NCBI GenBank assembly: GCA_003223135.1
Contig: QHXX01000019.1
Coordinates: 1 to 64,000 of the forward strand
Origin: Acidobacteriota bacterium
GTDB taxonomy: Bacteria; Acidobacteriota; Polarisedimenticolia; Gp22-AA2
Direction of reading: 5' to 3'
DNA length: 64,000 bases
Shown here: one piece after another, positions 36,850 through 45,700 of the stretch
Layout: each line of letters starts with the position of its first letter
How positions within the stretch are numbered: position 1 is the stretch's first letter
The notes under the pieces: model-generated
What the model was told of the DNA's origin: nothing
The model's input: the letters and a program-made list of their open reading frames with translations, nothing else
Databases searched by the model: none
Translations under genes and position numbers: made by a program

Positions 36850-39114
36850 ATGCCTGGACGAAGCCGGGTCACGAGCGGTTCCCCGAATCATCAGCCGGTC
36901 GACATCCTCCTGGTGGAGGACAACGCGGCCGATGCCCGCCTGGCCGCCGAGGCGCTCAAGGAGAGCGGCTTCAGCAACCGCCTGCACTGGGTCGCCGACG
37001 GGGTCCAGGCCATGGAATTCCTGCGCCGCGAGGGGCGGTGGTCGGACGTGACCCGGCCGGGTCTGATCCTGCTCGACCTCAACCTGCCGAAGAAGGACGG
37101 CCGGGAAGTTCTGGCGGAACTGAAGCGGGATCCCTCCCTGAAGCGCATCCCGGTCGTGGTCCTGACGACCTCGCGCGCCCGGGAGGACCGGGACCGCAGC
37201 TACGATCTGAACGCCAACTGCTTCATCACCAAACCCGGGGAGTGGAACGAGTACGTCAACGTCGTTCGATCGATCAAGGACTTCTGGTTCGGACCCGTCA
37301 CCCTCCCGGTCGCCGGGGCCGCCGGGACGGAGCCGGCCATCTTTCCGCACTCGCCGCCGGTCCCAGCCTTCCCCGCGGCAGCCGAAGGCCGGACGCCGCT
37401 CAGGATCCTCCTCGTCGACGACAGCGCGGGAGACGTCCGCATGGTGCGCGAGCTACTGGCGGAGGCCGGTCAGAGCCACATCGATCTCAGGACCGCCGGA
37501 TCTGTCCGCCAGGCCCTCGATCTCGTCGGCGAAGAGATGTTCGACGCCGTCTTGCTCGACCTTTCGCTGCCGGACAGCCAGGATCTGGAGGGGCTCGCCG
37601 CGCTGCACGGCCGGGTGACGGGCGTCCCGATCGTGGTCCTGACGGGCCTCAAGGACGAGGCCACGGCGGCCCGGGCCCTGCGTCAGGGCGCCCAGGACTA
37701 CCTGGTCAAGGGACGGTTCGACGGAGATTTCCTGGCGCGGGCCGTCGGGCACGCCATCGAGCGGACCCGTTCGGGAAGAATTCTCGAATACCTGGCCCAC
37801 CACGACGTTCTCACCGAGCTGCCGAACCGAACCCTGTTGGAGGACCGATTGTCCCGCGCGCTGGAGCATGCCCGTCGCAACCGCCAGGGTCTGGCCGTCC
37901 TGTTCCTCGATCTCGATCACTTCAAGACGATCAACGACACTTCGGGGCACGCGGTCGGCGACCAGCTCCTGCAGGCCGTGGCGGCGCGCCTGTGCGGCTG
38001 CGTGCGCGCCAGCGACACGGTGGCGCGCGTCGGCGGCGACGAGTTCACGATCGTCCTGGCCGAGATCGCCCGCCTCGAGGACATCACGACGGTGGCCGGC
38101 AAGATCGTGGAGAGTTTCCGATCGCCGTTTCCGGTCGACGGACGCGAGCTCACCGTCACCGCCAGCATCGGCGCCTGCCTGTACCCGAGCGACGGCGAGG
38201 ACGCGGATACCCTGCTGAAGAACGCCGACACGGCGATGTACCGGGCCAAGGAGCATGGGCGCAACAACCTCCAGCTGTATGCGCCGATTTCGACCACGCC
38301 GGTGAGCGAGCGCGAGTCGCTGGTGGCGGCCCTGCGGCTGGCCCTGGAGCGCCACGAGTTCGTCCTGCACTATCAGCCGACCGTCGACGCCCTCAGCGGC
38401 TCGATCGTCGGCCTCGAGGCGCTCGTCCGCTGGCAGCATCCGATGGCAGGGCTGCTTCTCCCGCAACGCTTCCTGCCGATCGCGGAGGAGACCGGGCTGA
38501 TCGTCGACATCGGCGAGTGGGTGCTGCGGCGCGCCTGCGAGCAGGGGTGCGCCTGGCAGCAGGCCGGTCTGCAGCCGCTGCGGGTCGCCGTCAACGCCTC
38601 GTACCGGCAGCTGAACCTGTACCGGACCTGGATCGAGACCGTGGCCCGGGTGCTGCGCGAGACCGGCCTCGACCCTTCGCGTCTGGAGCTCGAGGTGACC
38701 GAGGAATCGATCATGAAAGCCGAATCGACGGCCGTGAAGACCCTGCGCGCGCTGCACGAGATGGGGATTCGGATCAGCGTCGACGATTTCGGGACGGGTT
38801 ACGCGTCCCTGAGTCGCCTCAGGTGCTTCCCCTTCGCCAGCGTCAAGATCGACCAGACGTTCATCCACGACGTGACCATCAACCCCGACGATGCCGCGAT
38901 CGTGGCTGCCATCACCGCCATGGGGCACACCCTGCGGATGAGCGTTCTCGCGGAAGGGGTTTCGACCGCCGAGCAGGTGTCCTTCCTGCTGCGCCACCAG
39001 ATTGACCTCATGCAGGGACCCTACTTCTCGCGACCGCTTCCGGAGGACGCGACCGCGCGTCTGATCCGGGGGCGCAGGCTGCCACCGGTGCGGCGCCGGG
39101 GCTCGAGGGCCTGA
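36850..39114 (+). CDS. REC-REC-GGDEF-EAL bifunctional c-di-GMP enzyme
   Basis: The ATG at 36850 has GAGGAG 7 nt upstream (754 residues). REC1 (about 17-145) is of the Rcp1 type with Asp76 in LILLDLNLPKKDG. REC2 (about 180-300) has RILLVDDSAGD and DAVLLDLSLP. The GGDEF motif is intact at residues 395-399, with an inhibitory RxxD site (RASD) five residues before it. The EAL domain has E523-A-L, NAS, EVTEES, DDFGTGYASL, KIDQTFI, AEGV and QGPYFSRP, a full catalytic set. Both synthesis and breakdown of c-di-GMP look possible, controlled by the two receivers. It diverges from the giant-envelope-protein operon and faces the sigma-54 activator gene, so biofilm or surface switching is a reasonable inference. 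Confidence 0.93.
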   Translation: MPGRSRVTSGSPNHQPVDILLVEDNAADARLAAEALKESGFSNRLHWVADGVQAMEFLRREGRWSDVTRPGLILLDLNLPKKDGREVLAELKRDPSLKRIPVVVLTTSRAREDRDRSYDLNANCFITKPGEWNEYVNVVRSIKDFWFGPVTLPVAGAAGTEPAIFPHSPPVPAFPAAAEGRTPLRILLVDDSAGDVRMVRELLAEAGQSHIDLRTAGSVRQALDLVGEEMFDAVLLDLSLPDSQDLEGLAALHGRVTGVPIVVLTGLKDEATAARALRQGAQDYLVKGRFDGDFLARAVGHAIERTRSGRILEYLAHHDVLTELPNRTLLEDRLSRALEHARRNRQGLAVLFLDLDHFKTINDTSGHAVGDQLLQAVAARLCGCVRASDTVARVGGDEFTIVLAEIARLEDITTVAGKIVESFRSPFPVDGRELTVTASIGACLYPSDGEDADTLLKNADTAMYRAKEHGRNNLQLYAPISTTPVSERESLVAALRLALERHEFVLHYQPTVDALSGSIVGLEALVRWQHPMAGLLLPQRFLPIAEETGLIVDIGEWVLRRACEQGCAWQQAGLQPLRVAVNASYRQLNLYRTWIETVARVLRETGLDPSRLELEVTEESIMKAESTAVKTLRALHEMGIRISVDDFGTGYASLSRLRCFPFASVKIDQTFIHDVTINPDDAAIVAAITAMGHTLRMSVLAEGVSTAEQVSFLLRHQIDLMQGPYFSRPLPEDATARLIRGRRLPPVRRRGSRA

Positions 39115-39127
39115 GGGGTGGAGTTCG

Positions 39128-40147
<1,020 letters not shown>

Positions 40148-40205
40148 GCCCACCTCCCCGCAAGACATTCGATGCGGTGAGGGGAATATAGGGACGGGGG
40201 ACGGT

Positions 40206-40745
40206 CTATTCCAGCCCCGGCGCGGGCTTTTTCCCACCCCCTGCAGCCAGCGCCCGCCGCGTACCGAGGACCGCCAGGGCCAGGAGGAGACGCAGTCCCG
40301 CCAGGAGGAGCATCCGCAACGCAACCTCCCCGGGGCCCCGCGCCCCGACCAGGGCGAACAGGAAGGTGTCCTCGATGATGGCGTGGCAGGTGCAGAGGAA
40401 CAGGCCGAGGCTGTGCAGCTCCTCCGGGCCGATTTTCTTTTCCTCGGCGATCGGGATGATGACGCCGGCCCCGTAGGCGATGCCGAGGAAGAATCCGGCC
40501 GCCAGAGGTACGACGCAGGGCGGCGACATGCCGAAGCGGGAGAGCCAGGGCCCGATCATCCGGCCGGAGCGCGCGAATACCGGCAGGGGCGCGAGCAGGT
40601 CATAGAGAACCAGGGCGGGGACGAGGAAGGCGGCGATCTTGAGCGAGAAGAGCGCACCGGACAGCGCCGCGCCGAGGACGGCGCCGGCGATCGACCCCGG
40701 AACCGGGAGAGTCGTCCCGATCCACTCCGTCCCCCCGGCCGTCAC
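40206..40745 (-). CDS. Nucleoside-recognition (Gate) domain membrane protein, B half
   Basis: A 179-residue protein with four or five hydrophobic helices. GALFSLKIAAFLVPALVLYDLL and FFLGIAYGAGVIIPIAEE, with CTCHAIIEDTFLF, match the Gate/nucleoside-recognition family (Pfam Gate; SpmB and YjiG are examples). The GTG start overlaps the upstream TGA (GTGA). It is paired with the preceding Gate gene, the usual two-gene arrangement in which the halves form one membrane complex. The substrate is unknown; the family name is historical, and SpmA/B act in spore-core dehydration in Firmicutes. Confidence 0.75.
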   Translation of the reverse strand: MTAGGTEWIGTTLPVPGSIAGAVLGAALSGALFSLKIAAFLVPALVLYDLLAPLPVFARSGRMIGPWLSRFGMSPPCVVPLAAGFFLGIAYGAGVIIPIAEEKKIGPEELHSLGLFLCTCHAIIEDTFLFALVGARGPGEVALRMLLLAGLRLLLALAVLGTRRALAAGGGKKPAPGLE

Positions 40746-41200
40746 GGGCGCGGCCCGATGAACAGTCGCGACGCGGCCCAGCCGACCAGAAGCGACATCA
40801 CCAGACGGTAGATCAGAAGCCGGAAGGCGCGCGCCCCGGCCGTTTTCAGGATCGTCGTCTCGACGACAAGCTGGTGCGCCAGGCCGATCATCAGCCCGAG
40901 CGTCGTCACCTGGCCGCGCGAGAGCCCGAGGCTGCCGAGCGCGGCGGTGGCGGTGTAAACGTTGACCAGGTAGCCGAGCAGGACCGGAATCGCGGCCTCT
41001 CCGGGAAGCCGGAAGAGCGACATGAGCGGGGCACAGGCCGTCCCGATCGCCTCGATGACGCCGAGTCTGCGGAGCAGATCCATGACGATGAAGGTCGGCA
41101 CCGTCACGCGAAGCATGACCCAGCAGGTACGTCCGCCGCGACGCAGGCCGCGACGCAGGCGATCAGGAAGGGAGGGAAGGTCGGTGGGGCGCGTCATCAT
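40742..41200 (-). CDS. Nucleoside-recognition (Gate) domain membrane protein, A half
   Basis: 152 residues from the ATG at 41200 (ATGATG, GAGG upstream); the 459-residue ORF-track frame reads out of frame through the neighbouring lipoprotein gene. Helices VTVPTFIVMDLLRRLG and IPVLLGYLVNVYTATAALGSL, with GLMIGLAHQLVVETTILKTAG, match the partner half of the SpmA/YjiH-like Gate family. It is coupled by a 4-nt overlap to the B half and lies 44 nt after the cohesin-like protein, so it probably shares a transcript with the subtilase cluster. The transported or sensed ligand is unknown. Confidence 0.75.
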   Translation of the reverse strand: MMTRPTDLPSLPDRLRRGLRRGGRTCWVMLRVTVPTFIVMDLLRRLGVIEAIGTACAPLMSLFRLPGEAAIPVLLGYLVNVYTATAALGSLGLSRGQVTTLGLMIGLAHQLVVETTILKTAGARAFRLLIYRLVMSLLVGWAASRLFIGPRP

Positions 41201-41244
41201 TCCTGCCTCGAAGAGGCGGAACGTAGTCGAGCCGGGCCGGGGTG

Positions 41245-42177
41245 TCAACTGGCATCGCGCACCTGGATCTCTGCGGCGTTCGTCGTGACCGGGAGGAGAG
41301 AGCCATCGATGGTCCAGGCCATCGCCGGGCCGATCGCGAGCCGTGCCGTTCCCGGGGCGAGCACCTCGAAGCGGACGCGGCACAGGGTGCCGCTCCCGAC
41401 CACGCCCCGGGAGCGGTCTTTTCGCCCGATGCCGATCGCCACGTCCCCGGGCCGCGATCGCCCGTTCACCATGAACACGGTTCCGCCGCCATCTTTCTTC
41501 ATGTAGTCCCCTTCCGTGGCCTCGAGAAAACGAAGCCGCCCCGGGTCGTACCCGAGATGCAAAGGCGCGTCCACGACCCCGGCCGACGACGCGGCCACGA
41601 TCTCGACGGTCACGCTGTCTCCGACGCTTACAATTTCCGGCCCGACCGCGACCGAAAGCGTCAATCCGGCCGGGAAGGTCCCGCCGGGCGGCGACGGCGC
41701 AGGCAGCGCCGTGGCCGAGCCGACGGACCCCGCCGGCGGCCGGCTCTCCTCCGGTCTGGGCGGGGTGATGTCGTCGGGTGTCGTGCCGGAGGGGACGAAG
41801 ATCGCGGTGGCACCCGGGGCGGGCCCCCCGGAGGGAGCGGTCGCCTGGCTCGACGATTCGCCGGGCGACGGCGTTTCCGGGGACGCCCCGGGACCGGCGC
41901 TCTGTCCTTTCCCGGCGGGAGTCGATTGCGCCGGCCGGGAATCCGGTCTGGTCTGGCCCGGGGCCGGTGTCGCCGCCGGGAGCGGCACGGCCTCGGGCGC
42001 GGGCGGCGAGGGCGAAGACGCCGGCGCCGGCGGGATCGAGACGCAAGCGGCGCAGGTGCCCAGGATCCACAGCATGACAGGGAGCGCTCGGAAGGCGGCG
42101 GACCGGCTGCGGCCGGGGCACCCGGGCTGCGCGCGGCGCGGATCGGGCCTATTGATTCGACAGCAGGATCTGGTCAC
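41245..42177 (-). CDS. Lipoprotein-like protein with C-terminal cohesin-like domain
   Basis: The GTG at 42177 overlaps the preceding gene by 29 nt. An internal ATG at 42075 is the alternative start. A hydrophobic segment ends in a lipobox-like CAAC (LWILGTCAACVSIPP). About 110 residues of Pro/Ser/Thr-rich stalk follow. The C-terminal 140 residues (LTLSVAVGPEIVSVGDSVTV, APLHLGYDPGRLRFLEATEG, GSGTLCRVRFEVLAPGTARL) have the strand order of the cohesin fold as found in cellulosomal scaffoldins and in secretin-associated proteins. It sits directly after a second cohesin-like gene and the dockerin-ending subtilase. It is likely anchored in an outer or inner membrane leaflet, displaying the cohesin-like head. 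The N-terminus is uncertain. Confidence 0.7.
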   Translation of the reverse strand: MTRSCCRINRPDPRRAQPGCPGRSRSAAFRALPVMLWILGTCAACVSIPPAPASSPSPPAPEAVPLPAATPAPGQTRPDSRPAQSTPAGKGQSAGPGASPETPSPGESSSQATAPSGGPAPGATAIFVPSGTTPDDITPPRPEESRPPAGSVGSATALPAPSPPGGTFPAGLTLSVAVGPEIVSVGDSVTVEIVAASSAGVVDAPLHLGYDPGRLRFLEATEGDYMKKDGGGTVFMVNGRSRPGDVAIGIGRKDRSRGVVGSGTLCRVRFEVLAPGTARLAIGPAMAWTIDGSLLPVTTNAAEIQVRDAS

Positions 42178-42763
42178 TGAAGGTGATCGAGGGAATGGGT
42201 TGGTGCTGAATGGACGAGTCGAGGGCCTCGGATCTTGTCTTGTCGAATCGGAGATGACTGGGATCGGGGTCGAACTGCGCCCCGGGAAGGGCCTGCACGT
42301 CGAAGACCATGATCCGATCGAACGTCCCGGGCACCACAGCGATCCCCGGGGCTCCGCCGGTGCGGTAAATGCCGACGACCAGTCGGCCCGGGTCGCCCGG
42401 TGCGGTGTCCACGCTGAGGAGCGGTACCTCGCCGTCCTGGAAGAGCATGCTCCCCGACACGGCGCTCCCCGGGACGTACTTCAGGACCATCGGGTCGATC
42501 AACACATCGAAGGCGAACCCGCCGATGTCGCTCGTGGGGTGAGCGCCGATCATGACGTCGATCTGCCAGACGTCCTCCGTGAGTCTGACGCCGCACCGCA
42601 GGACGACCTGGTCCGGCTGCTGCGGCGAGTCGCTGCACTTGAAGGTCAACGTGGGGGGCGGCGGGGGCACCACCGGGCCGCCGCCACCGTCGCCGCCCTT
42701 GCCTCCACAGCCGATGAGGGCCGCGCACATGAGAACCGCCGGCCCGCGTGAAACCCGCCGCAT
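42149..42763 (-). CDS. Small lipoprotein with cohesin-like domain
   Basis: The ATG at 42763 follows GGAGGGATCTGAGC, and the start lies 2 nt past the subtilase stop. Signal RRVSRGPAVLMCAALIGC ends in a lipobox (LIGC), then a Gly-rich linker and PPPPP. Residues 40-204 read as one cohesin-like beta sandwich: WQIDVMIGAHPTSDIGGFAF, DVLIDPMVLKYVPGSAVSGS, and RIMVFDVQALPGAQF. The 'GGFAFDVLIDPMVLKYV' strand pair is close to the core of type-I-like cohesins. The protein is 204 residues. Tight linkage to the dockerin-ending subtilase upstream suggests it is its docking partner, an inference. Confidence 0.75.
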   Translation of the reverse strand: MRRVSRGPAVLMCAALIGCGGKGGDGGGGPVVPPPPPTLTFKCSDSPQQPDQVVLRCGVRLTEDVWQIDVMIGAHPTSDIGGFAFDVLIDPMVLKYVPGSAVSGSMLFQDGEVPLLSVDTAPGDPGRLVVGIYRTGGAPGIAVVPGTFDRIMVFDVQALPGAQFDPDPSHLRFDKTRSEALDSSIQHQPIPSITFSDQILLSNQ

Positions 42764-42765
42764 GC

Positions 42766-45700
42766 TCAGATCCCTCCGCACGTGAGCGGATACACGCTCA
42801 TGAACAGGTGGAAGTCGGTCAGATCGACGCAGGCTTCGGGTCCCACGATCGCCAGGTCGAGGTTCGCGGCGCTGCCGGCGGAGGCGGCATCCGGGCAGGT
42901 CCCGAAGGCCTGCGCGAAGCTCGCCAGGTCGCGGCCGTCGATTCGATCCTTGGAAAAACCCTGCGTGTCCAGGTTGGCCCTCAGACAGATCGCCTCCAGC
43001 TCGCAGACGTCGCCGATACCGTCCCCATCGGCGTCTTCCTGGCTCTGATTCCAGACCACGGGACAGTTGTCGCAGACGTCGCCGATCAGATCGCCGTCGG
43101 CGTCCAGGCTCGCGATGCTCTCGTCGATAAGCCCGTTGCAATTGTCATCGAGTCCGTTGCAGGTCTCGGCCACGAACGGGCGCACGGTGGGATCGGCGTC
43201 ATTGCAGTCCCCGCAGCGGTTGTTGCCGGCGAGCGCGCAGATGGCGGTGCAGACGGCGAATCCATCCCGGTCCACGTCGGGACAGATCGGGTTCACCGTC
43301 AGGGACGCCGGCACCCTCAGGATCGGTGTGAACGGATCGTTGTTTGCAATCTCGATGTCGGTCTGGTAGACCCCGCCGAACAGGTCGCTGCTGTCGAACA
43401 GAACGGCGAGATCGAGCGAGCTTCCCGGCAGGATCCTCCCGGCCACCGGGTCCACGGTCAGAAAGTCTGACCGGCAATTGCCCGGCGTCACGACCGCCAC
43501 GCCCGCGGGCCCGGACAGCCCGAAGCCGATGTGGCTCACCGCCCCGGTCGCCAGATCGACCACGGTCAGGCGGGTCTTGCGGAACTCGGAAATGTAGGCG
43601 CGCGTGGCGTCGGCGCTGAGCGCCAGACCCTGAGGATCTTCCAGGCCGGCGGCAACGATGAGCGCTGTCCCCGTCGCGAGATCGATCGACAGGAGACGCC
43701 CGCCGCCGGTCTCGGTGATGTACGCAACCGACTCGTCGCGGCTGAGGATGACGCTGTTCGGACCGCTGAGCCCGGACAGAATCGTCGTGACGTTTCCGCT
43801 GTCCAGATCCACCGCCGAGAATTTTCCGGCCGAGCGCTCGTTGAAGTACAGAACGGTCTGGGCGTTGTTCAGCGCCAGGCCGTTCGGCGCCCCCAGACCG
43901 GAGGCCACGGGCGTCGTCTGGCCCGTCGACAGATTCAGGGCCGTGATCCGCCCGCTGCGCGCCTCGCTCATATAAGCGGTCTCCCCCGTGGGCGTGATCG
44001 CGACGCCGACCGGAAAATCGAAGCCGGAGGCCACGCGTGTGACCAGGCCGGTGGCGAGATCGATGGCCGCCAGCGTCCCGGGATCCGATTCGGCAACGTA
44101 GCCGATCGTTCCTCCGGGGTCGAGCAGAAGGTTCTCCTGCGGGGTGCGCAGGCCGAAGGAGATGCGGGACATCTCACCGGTCATCAGATTGATGGCCGAC
44201 AGCCGCCCGGCGCTCCACTCGGAAACATACGCCGTCGGCGCGCAGGCCGCCGGGTCCGGGGGTGGTGTCCTCAGCTTCAAACTCAGAGAAAAATCGAGGG
44301 CATTGCCGCCCGTGTTCGACAGGGTGAGCGTGTGCGGCTCGCGGGTCTTCTTGAAGATCGTCGTCGACAGCTGCGGGGGATTGGCCCCGATCGCCGGCGG
44401 CAGGAGACCCGAGCCGCGCAGAGCCATCGAGAGCACCGGCGTGTCGGGATCATTGCTGACGACGAGCAGCGTCCCGGTGAGGGAGATCGCGTCTGCCGGC
44501 GTGAAGGTCACGGTGAGGGCGGCCGTGGTCTGCGCCGGGATGTTGAGGGCCGCGACCGAGGGGACGAACTCGCTCCGGTCGCTCGTGATCGACTGGATCT
44601 TCAGCGTCTCGCTGCCGCGATTGTGGAGGGCGACGGTCAGCGACCGATGCACCCCGATGAAGTGCGGCCCGAAGTCGAGGAGATCCCTGGCGCCCATGTA
44701 GGTCAGGCGCACCGTGTGCTGGTTCGTCGTGCAATACGGGTACACATACGGACTGTTCTGGAGCGTGACCTCGAGGACGCCGTCCGACGTCATCGACGCC
44801 ATCTGTCCCGCGTCCAGGGGGAACGACTTCGCCAGAAGGCCGCAGTCGCTGCCGCTGCTGCCGAGACTCCCCAGCAGGAACCCTTCCGCCGTGACCTGGG
44901 TGGTCTTGTAGGTGTCGCTGTAGTTCCCATTCACCTCGACCTCCACCGTGGCCGCGCCCGCCGGAGCGTAGGTGGTCGGCAGCCGGTGCGTCGTGCTCGC
45001 GCCGTAGACGTTGTAGGTCTGCCGCGATTCGACCACGACCGGCTCGTCCGAGACGGCGATGTTCGGCGCGCCGACGACCGAAAGGATGACGGGAACCCGC
45101 ACGGCGGGCGCGCCCGGGATGTTCGATTGCAGCACGACGATGTTGCCGTTCAGTGTCGTCGTGCCGAAGTCGCCGGCGTCGATGGTGACGTTGAAATCGC
45201 GGAAGTTGTCGGGCGCGGGCGGGTGCGGGATCGTGGCCTGAGCCGGCGACACACGCAGCCAAGGGGTCAGACCCGCGAATTCCGCGCCGACTGTCGCGAC
45301 CAGGTCGCTGCCGCCCCTGTTCTCGATGCGCAGGCTTCGGGTCGCCGTCGCACCGGTGAGGAGGGTTTCATTGAATGAGAGCGGCGTGACGACCATTTCT
45401 GGCGGAGGGGTGGAGGTCCCGAGGACCCTGACCTGAAGCGAAGGGGCGTTCGACGCGTCGCTGGTGATGGTCAGGGTCGAATCGAGGCTGCCGGGGACCG
45501 CCGGGTGATACGTCACTGCCACGTCTTGCGTGCCGCGCACCGGGAGGCTGAAGACGGCCGGGGAGAAGCTCACCGCGGGGTCGTTCGAGGAGATGCCGGC
45601 GACGTTCAGGACGTCGGTGCCGGAGTTGCGCACCCTCAGCGTGAGGGTGCGGGAAAAGGTGGCGAAAACGTTGCCGAAGTCGAGGACGCCGCCGCCCGTG